Of a stretch of 64,000 bases of DNA, positions 58,104 to 64,000 are shown piece after piece. Each line of letters starts with the position of its first letter. Position 1 is the stretch's first letter. The stretch is from NCBI RefSeq assembly GCF_029784155.1, contig NC_073693.1:228053961-228117960 (forward strand), in the 5' to 3' direction. The notes below the pieces were generated by a model. The model was not told where the DNA came from and made no database searches. It was given only the letters and a program-made list of their open reading frames with translations. The translations under genes were made by a program, and so were the position numbers. The stretch comes from Uranotaenia lowii. Its lineage: Eukaryota; Arthropoda; Insecta; Diptera; Culicidae.

Positions 58104-60399
58104 TTCAAAAATTACAAATAGTTGAAAAATAAAAAAAATCAAAATCAAATACAATAAAAAGACTAAAAATGACAAAGTCAACTGAAAAATGATGAAGTAC
58201 GACAAAAACAGCAAAAATGACAAAAAAAAACAAAGAAATGCATCAAAAACATGAAAAAAAAACTATAAAAATTCTAAAATGGTCGGAAATTGCCTTAAAA
58301 TAACGTTAATTATAATAAAAATAGTTATCTACGGACATTTGAAAAAAAAAAAGAAAAGTGGAATGATTTGGTTTATAATCCAATACGCATAGCAACATAT
58401 TTCAAACATGCACAAATGTGCTTTACTGAAGGTGTATCAAGCGCCTTTAAATTTACATAACAACCACAAAATCCGTTGAAAATTAACAGACACATGAACT
58501 GTACAAGAGCCTGTCCTTTAAAATGGATTATACAGGATTTATGTTTATGAGAAGAAGTGCAAACGTTCAACACTGACAAAAATGTATACATTATTTCTTA
58601 ATTTATAAAAGGTAGGGCCCAAATAAACAACCTGACTAAATAAACTTATCTTTTTTTAAATCGTTCACTGAAAATCTGTTCACAGGTTCCCTGTTTGTTT
58701 ACACAGAATTCAAGTACGGACTTAACATTAACGTGTGTTTTTGTATAACATATTTTGGCTACATAGAAGAGACTTTAGATCCGCTTTTTTGTTGAATTTT
58801 TTTTTGTTATTAATTTTCCAGAAGCATAAGTGTGTTGGTAGCAGAAACAGAGTTTTTTTTATAAGTTTTTATTACGACCTGAAAGTGTTGAAAATAATAT
58901 TAACTCATGTCATTTCACACGGTGAAACAAGTGGCAACGCGCCTTCTACCATGAAATATATATTAAATTTTCTCTAAAATATTCAAAATTATTTAATGTC
59001 TTTGTAAATGAAGGTCTTATGGTAAAACAGTATTCAGTGAAATTGAAGTACCAACCATTATTTTATTCTGGAGAAAAACTGCAGATATATCAATGAACGG
59101 TGATAAAAAAGACAAACAGGAACAAATATTAAATTCATTTTAAAGTCTTTTCTTTTTGAAAGAATATGAAAGATGAACTGTGATGATATCCATTTGCACT
59201 TGCCCCGATGTTTCTTTAATGAAAATAACAATTTATAATAAAAATAGACACTTTAATGTTTTTAAGGTTTCAAGGTAAATTTACATGAAAATTTCCAGAA
59301 AATAGAATGAATGAAATCATCGTAGCCTTAACAGATTAGTTATTTTTGATGTATTTAATTTTAATTTCCAATTGAATGTTATTGAATCTTGAAAATATCA
59401 CATATTCTTGAATGAAATCGCAGATCATCTTCAACACTGTTCAGGAAAATTTTAAATCGGACAACAATGGTTTAAATTGGCACGTGTGTCTTTTAGGATA
59501 AAAAAGGAAATATAAATACTGTAATTCGGTGGAATAACAAAAAAATTAAACATATTTTTTCTCATTTCAAAACCAATCGTTTAATTGATTTATTGGGTTA
59601 ATGTTCAAAGGAATTTAATTTGCATTCTTTGCTCGAACAAATAAAAAAAAGGGCGAACTTTTATTTTTGGGCATGATTTTGATGAAAATATGGATATTAA
59701 TAACCACTGCTTCCAAGGGTGAGGATAGGAGAAAATGGTTTTTAAAAAATTTTCTCAAATGTTTATTATTTCTTCAGTTCTTAAAAATATACCATTCAAA
59801 GCTAAATATTCTGGAGCTAAAAGTGCTGCGCTAGGCTGAATGTTGGGAAAATACTCCAAAAATTGTGCGATATTAAAAATTCTTCTTCCATAAAGTTTCA
59901 TATGCAATAAATTCCAATAAATGAGAAACTTTTGATTTCGATTTCAACCTTAAAGTGAACTCGAGCAAAGCGGAGTAAATAAACTAAATGGTATACAATA
60001 AATGAAACATAGATATAATCAACATATGTTTATTTATGGAACAAGTTTCGAAGAGTGGATTTTTTTAGCATGAGGCTTGCCAAGTTTGATGGTTACGTTG
60101 AGTGCTGAAAAAGTCGAATTTGCAACGGGAAGCTGATACCTGATACCTTTCGGCAATATTCAAAGCATCCGAATCAAAGAAATGTAAATGAAAAGTATTC
60201 ATGTAAAATGCATGTAATATTGATTGGAGCAAATTTTTTGATAATTTTTGAAAAGACCCGTAGAATTGAGTTGAAGTTCTTAGATTTGATTCCGAGATAA
60301 TTAGGCGGAACAATTCGAGCAAACGGAAAATATGGATATGTAAAAAAAAAACTAGGACATGTTCAAGAAAGCGAGACGATTAACGATGCTTTTTTAAAG
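58104..60399. other. AT-rich intergenic sequence, nothing recognised
   Basis: Many A-rich words (GACAAA, AAAAATGA). Only chance ORFs are present. Confidence 0.5.
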
Positions 60400-60475
60400 T
60401 CAAACATTAAAGAAAAAATGGAAAATAGACGCCAAGTTTAACATGGTAAGATGAAGTTTACCGGGTCTGCTAGTA
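60400..60475 (-). repeat. Fragment with ACTAGCAGACCCGG head
   Basis: The minus strand reads TTTTACTAGCAGACCCGGTA, like the head of the repeat at 46196. The extent upstream is unclear. Confidence 0.45.
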
Positions 60476-60499
60476 AAATTATATTTATCCCAAATTGTC

Positions 60500-61090
60500 C
60501 ATGCCTGTAGAAAACTCGCCATACATCAAAACAGCAAATGTCAGTAGCATTCAGTAGAAAACGATCTGCCCCTCCAAATTAAGACTGCATAATCAAATAA
60601 AGACTAACCGTTTAAAGTGTAATTGCATACAAATGAATAACTCTATCCCAGGGCGAGTGCATTTTAATCGGCTGCTTTATGCATTTTAATTTTTATGAAA
60701 ATAATTCATTTAATTATCTGAAACGGCTCATCTCTGGCATGATGTTTGGAAAAGCAAATGCCTCAATAGCCGTGCAGGGAAAACCCAAAACGGAACGAAA
60801 ATCGCAAAAAAAAAACGGTGGACTTTTGCCAAAGAGATGGGAAATAATCATTAAATGAAAATAATTCTGCTAGATATAAATATACATACAACATACCGGA
60901 AGTATCGTTCGGCATAAATCACTCAACGGTTTGGCAACCGGAGGAACATCCCGATGGCCACAGTAATGTGCACATCGATTCGTAACTCCCTACCTGTAAA
61001 ACAACCCTGGCGCGCATCGACAGATGAGCCAAACAGGAACGTAGCCAATTTAAATGATTCGGGATGGTTAAATTTATAACGTTTCACGAT
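60500..61090. promoter_or_regulatory. Candidate conserved non-coding block
   Basis: A non-repetitive, moderately GC-rich stretch with grouped homeodomain-like TAAT/ATTA cores (CATTTAATTATCTG and AATAATCATTAAATGAAAAT), an octamer-like GCAAATG and a TATAAATATACATACAACAT segment. There is no coding frame of note. By composition it resembles insect developmental enhancers; no function is shown by the sequence. Confidence 0.35.
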
Positions 61091-61348
61091 GTGAACTTTT
61101 CAAACGGTTGAAAATACACACTATCAACAAACATCCGCAAATATGCACAAATTTGTGTATGGTAAATATGCAAATGATGGTTGAAAAAAATGTAGCTATT
61201 CAATCGGGGGAGCTGGGTTGAATTATTAAGCATGTTATAGGAGTGATGAAAACAATTTGCAGTAACATAAGAGCGGTTCGGAAGGGATTTTTTCAATTTG
61301 AAGCTTCGAAAAAACACCACTAAATTTAATGATTATTACAGAAATTTT

Positions 61349-61760
61349 GAAACTAGAGACAATAAGAAACGTAACATTAGACCTAAGACATGAGACTTGA
61401 GATCTAAGACTTGAGACCTGAACCCTGAGGCATGAGAACATTGACAAAATTCATGCAAACTCCAACATGAGACTAGTGATCGGTGGAATTTATACCTGAG
61501 ACATGAGACGTGAGACTACAGAAGTGAAACAAAAGAAGTAAGAACCGGTACATGAGACGTGAGATATGTAACGTTAAAAGGGTGACGTGTAAATTGTAAT
61601 TGTAATTTAAATTTACGAAAACCTTCAAATTTCAAAAGAACATGATGACTAGATTTACGAAAAAGGAGTCGATAGATGCAAGAATCGTGAAATGAGACGT
61701 CAACAGTAAAATGTAAGTAATGAGAAGTGAGAAATGATAAGGGGAGAGAATTGAGACATG
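61349..61760. repeat. Degenerate (GAGAC-WTGA)n repeat
   Basis: Variants of ATGAGACTTGAGACC-like ~10-bp units recur (GACATGAGACTTGAGATC, GACTTGAGACCTGA, GACATGAGACGTGAGAC twice, then looser copies to about 61760). Frames here encode only the repeat. Confidence 0.8.
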
Positions 61761-61779
61761 AGGCAAGAGAACTTTGGGG

Positions 61780-61990
61780 GACCTTTCGGGGGATGAATAA
61801 AAGAGTCGACTGATCTTTACGGTTGTCAGTTCATTACTGTACAGTAATTTACAGAGTGTAGTGTGTAAGTAGTGTGTGTGTGGTAATGATCGTTCGATTG
61901 TGTGATGTGTTGGATGATGATTGGTCGGATAAATTAAAGGGTAATTCGACAATTGTTGCCACAATACTCCCCCCTTTATCTGATCAACAT
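61780..61990 (-). mobile_element. Possible Copia-type 3' LTR start with polypurine tract
   Basis: On the minus strand GATAAAGGGGGGAGTATTGTGGCAACAATTGTCG combines a Copia-like polypurine tract (AAAGGGGGGAG, plus coordinates 61967-61977) with a TGTGGCAACA LTR-like start. The inside of the element (higher coordinates) has no recognisable pol. A 16-bp palindrome ATTACTGTACAGTAAT lies at 61833-61848. Confidence 0.4.
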
Positions 61991-62175
61991 AAAACACGTC
62001 TTAATATTATAAAAACTTATTTGTATAATTCAATTGATAACTCAAGCGAGCAGCATTAAGGTGCTTATATTTTAAAGATAAATTTGGTTGTTTGGATGTT
62101 TAATTTAGTCTATCGCATTAAGCTATGGAGTTTTAAAGTGTATCAGTTTTAAGTTAAATGAATCATTTTTTTTTT

Positions 62176-62356
62176 TCGATAATAGTCATTTCACCATCTT
62201 TATGGAATTCGCGACTTTATATCAACGATGCAGTTGGTGGACAATTATTGAAAAATTTATCCGGTACCACTATGCTAGATGTTTGCTCTTGGGCTCGAAC
62301 TCACGAACATCGGCTCAGAAGCAACTGACTTGCCAACTAATCTATATCATAAGTCC
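62176..62356 (-). mobile_element. tRNA-derived SINE, copy 2
   Basis: The minus strand matches 38021-38193: TGATATAGATTAGTTGGCAAG (A-box region), AGCCGATGTTCGTGAGTTCG and GAGTTCGAGCCC (B-box), then AATTGTCC, AAAGTCGCGAATTCCATAAA and GACTATTATCG with an A-rich tail. This copy keeps about 8 bases in the A-box arm that copy 1 lacks. Confidence 0.82.
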
Positions 62357-62439
62357 AAAAAAAAATCAATCATTGATGATTGATGATGAAGCTACATTTA
62401 CATCGATTCATATCACCTTCTCTTGATTTTTCAAAAAGT

Positions 62440-62720
62440 TTAGTACATGGTGCCACTATGATGTCACGCGCCGGATTCGAAACTCGTCAAATTGCGATTT
62501 GCCGTAATTTGGTAATGTGGTTGCTCAATTGCTCAATTCCTACATTTCCTACATATATCGCATCAGAATGGTCACTCAAGTATCAAATTACTTATTGAAA
62601 AAAAAACTAGCCCGGCTTGGGGATCGAACCCCGACCTTCGTAGTGAGAATCGTACACAAGACCATGTCTAGATCTTGTTCTAAGTTAGAACTTCTAACTG
62701 AAACTAAAACTCAAGGTGGT
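62440..62720 (-). repeat. tRNA-like sequence, possible second SINE family
   Basis: On the minus strand GGTCGGGGTTCGATCCCCAAG carries a B-box in a 5-bp stem, and the upstream TCTTGTGTACGATTCTCACT could be anticodon-arm remains. A poor second B-box (GAGTTTCGAATCC) lies near 62470-62485. No complete cloverleaf could be drawn, so it is not called a tRNA gene. Confidence 0.4.
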
Positions 62721-62946
62721 GATATGATTTTGTTGCATACATGCAGGCACACCCGCCCAACCAGACAACCAGCCAGTCGAAACCTCAATGCAAATTTCGT
62801 GACTTAGTAAATCCCGTTTTGAGGACTTTTGGGCCCATTATGTGACTTTAGTCCCTTACAACGTAATTTAAATCACTGTTGCAACTTTCAAGTTCATTAA
62901 TGGGTACATACAGTTCACTCATGGGAATTGGGCAAAATAAATCATA

Positions 62947-63167
62947 TACAGACCCCGTTCGTTTTTGGCAACATTCGATTTTGGCAACATCCGATTTTGG
63001 CACATGTGCCAAAATCGAACGGTTTTTAGAAACAACATTACCTTTTAGTTTTCGTTATAACCGGACCAATTTAATTTAGACAAACTCCATAAATTCGTTT
63101 TTATGTTCTGAAATGGTGATAAAATGCAACAATAAAAACAAAAGTTTTTATAAAAATTTATAAAGTA
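62947..63167 (+). repeat. TACAGACCCCGTTCG dispersed repeat, copy 2
   Basis: Colinear with 57907-58103. It contains a perfect 26-bp palindrome centred on GCACATGTGC at 62992-63017. It ends at a TA that is also the first TA of the following TAGGGTAAGTGTTCC sequence. Confidence 0.7.
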
Positions 63168-63600
63168 GGGTAAGTGTTCCTAATGTGGCATGTGTACCTA
63201 ATGTTAACATACTGTTCGATTTTGCCTGTTTTTGACGTTATTTTTCACTTATCACAATTATCAAAAAAATGATAATGAAAAGGATCATGTGAACTTTCAT
63301 TTTACAAATAGCTTTCTAATTCACAAGATTTTTCGTAAAATCCGGATTGTTTCCAAGTATGTCCAAATTGAATGGAGTTGTTAGCAAATTTCTTGAAAAA
63401 CACCTGTTTAGAAATAGAAGATTAAAGCTGAATTTGTCAACCGATTTTTTTTTTGAAATTTTTTGTCGGATTGTTTTTTATCATGATTTAAGTATAAAGT
63501 ATGTAAGAACGATGTTTTGTTCGAGTAAAAACTAAAAAAAGCATATGTTCACAATTAGGAACACTATTTTCAATGTGTTCCTAATTATGGACATAGTCAA
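63166..63600. repeat. MITE-like sequence with GTGTTCCTAAT repeats
   Basis: It begins TAGGGTAAGTGTTCCTAATG and contains inverted AATTAGGAACAC copies near 63550 and GTGTTCCTAATTATGGACAT near 63575-63595. A related GGAAGTGTTCCTAAATGCAC occurs at 49762. No ORF beyond chance; limits approximate. Confidence 0.45.
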
Positions 63601-64000
63601 AGTTTTCCAAACTATATCAAAGTAATAGAATGTATTTGAAATAAATTTGATTGAAAGAATTGTGTTTTAACATAATTTTCAACGATCTGTTAAAGTAAAC
63701 TGTTTTGAGCTATTAAAACATGATTTTTTTTTTACTTCAGTATATATCAAAGCTTAAAATGTAGAAAAAATGTTTTCGCCAGGTTGTAAGGAACGCATAT
63801 AAGAGATGGAGGCGTTTTCTTTGTAACAACATCACGTATGAATGGTCGGTCGGAATGAAGTGAAATTTGGTATCCGAGGGTTTTTTGGGTCAGAGATGGT
63901 TTGTTTAATAGTTTCAAGGATCTCACTTTTTATGGAAGGTGGTCCCGATTCAAATTAAACTTTATTTGTTACGATTTCCATAAGAATCTATTCGCGAGCA
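63601..64000. other. Sequence at right edge, possible dispersed repeat
   Basis: GTCGGAATGAAGTGAAATTTGG and GGGTCAGAGATGGTTTG look like conserved words of an insect dispersed repeat continuing beyond the window, but no boundary was found. Confidence 0.3.

Noticed and set aside
61874..62059. 61-codon frame beside the Copia-like LTR
   Set aside because: It crosses the polypurine tract/LTR boundary on the opposite strand and has no pol motif.
62176..62356. tRNA gene
   Set aside because: Box-like elements are present, but the body and A-rich tail match another dispersed copy, so it is a SINE.

Overview
This is a eukaryotic, very AT-rich and gene-poor window. It has spliceless LINE and BEL open reading frames, tRNA-derived SINEs, many TA-flanked MITEs, a long (CA)n microsatellite and a 500-N scaffold gap. 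The element set (R1-clade and Juan-like Jockey LINEs, BEL/Pao, tRNA-SINEs, Tc1/mariner-type MITEs) points to a dipteran, most likely a culicid mosquito; that is an inference from element families, not a database match. I found no host protein-coding gene I can name, and no CRISPR, operon or bacterial feature.

Layout. 1-3.8 kb: the end of a CR1/Jockey-type LINE abutting a 5'-incomplete, frame-damaged R1-clade LINE, then a ~177-bp pure (CA)n tract. 4.7-6.6 kb: a MITE with a second MITE (5346-6265) inserted in it; another copy of the inner MITE lies at 10370-11308. 13.2-13.7 kb: an unidentified coding-like remnant on the minus strand. 17-25 kb: dispersed repeats, two small MITEs, a GC-richer island (18.5-19.3 kb) and a cluster of a recurring motif around GTGAATTCACGTCACAA. 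25.4-33.7 kb: a complete, apparently young BEL/Pao retrotransposon on the minus strand, with near-identical 573/574-bp LTRs, a GCTAC target duplication, a tRNA-His-type primer site, an intact ~1752-residue gag-pol ORF, and a leader with five diverged repeats each carrying the same splice-donor-like CAGGTGAGT. 33.8-34.4 kb: degenerate satellite with GCCATCTTGGAT cores. 35-36.4 kb: a LINE relic split by a 920-bp TA-flanked MITE. 38 and 62.2 kb: two copies of one tRNA-SINE. 41.3-42.7 kb: a foldback Tc1-like MITE with ~580-bp arms and internal direct repeats. 42.9-43.1 kb: the 3' tail of a minus-strand LINE. 47.6-48.4 kb: a MITE with perfect 90-bp terminal inverted repeats. 49.8-50.25 kb: a minus-strand LINE relic running into the scaffold gap. 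51.1-52.9 kb: two LTR-like blocks facing each other. 53.7-57.3 kb: a Juan-like LINE relic broken by frameshifts, a 1.17-kb MITE and an internal deletion. 57-64 kb: further dispersed repeats, tRNA-like sequences, a probable Copia-type LTR end and a candidate conserved non-coding block at 60.5-61.1 kb.

The parts do not form a pathway. The window is a nest of transposons of different ages in what looks like an intergenic desert or large intron. The only element that looks capable of activity is the BEL/Pao copy; the MITEs would need transposases encoded elsewhere. The GC-richer islands (18.5, 36.7, 39.3-40.1, 49.0 and 60.5 kb) are the best candidates for host regulatory sequence. Many dispersed-repeat boundaries were found by eye and are approximate.
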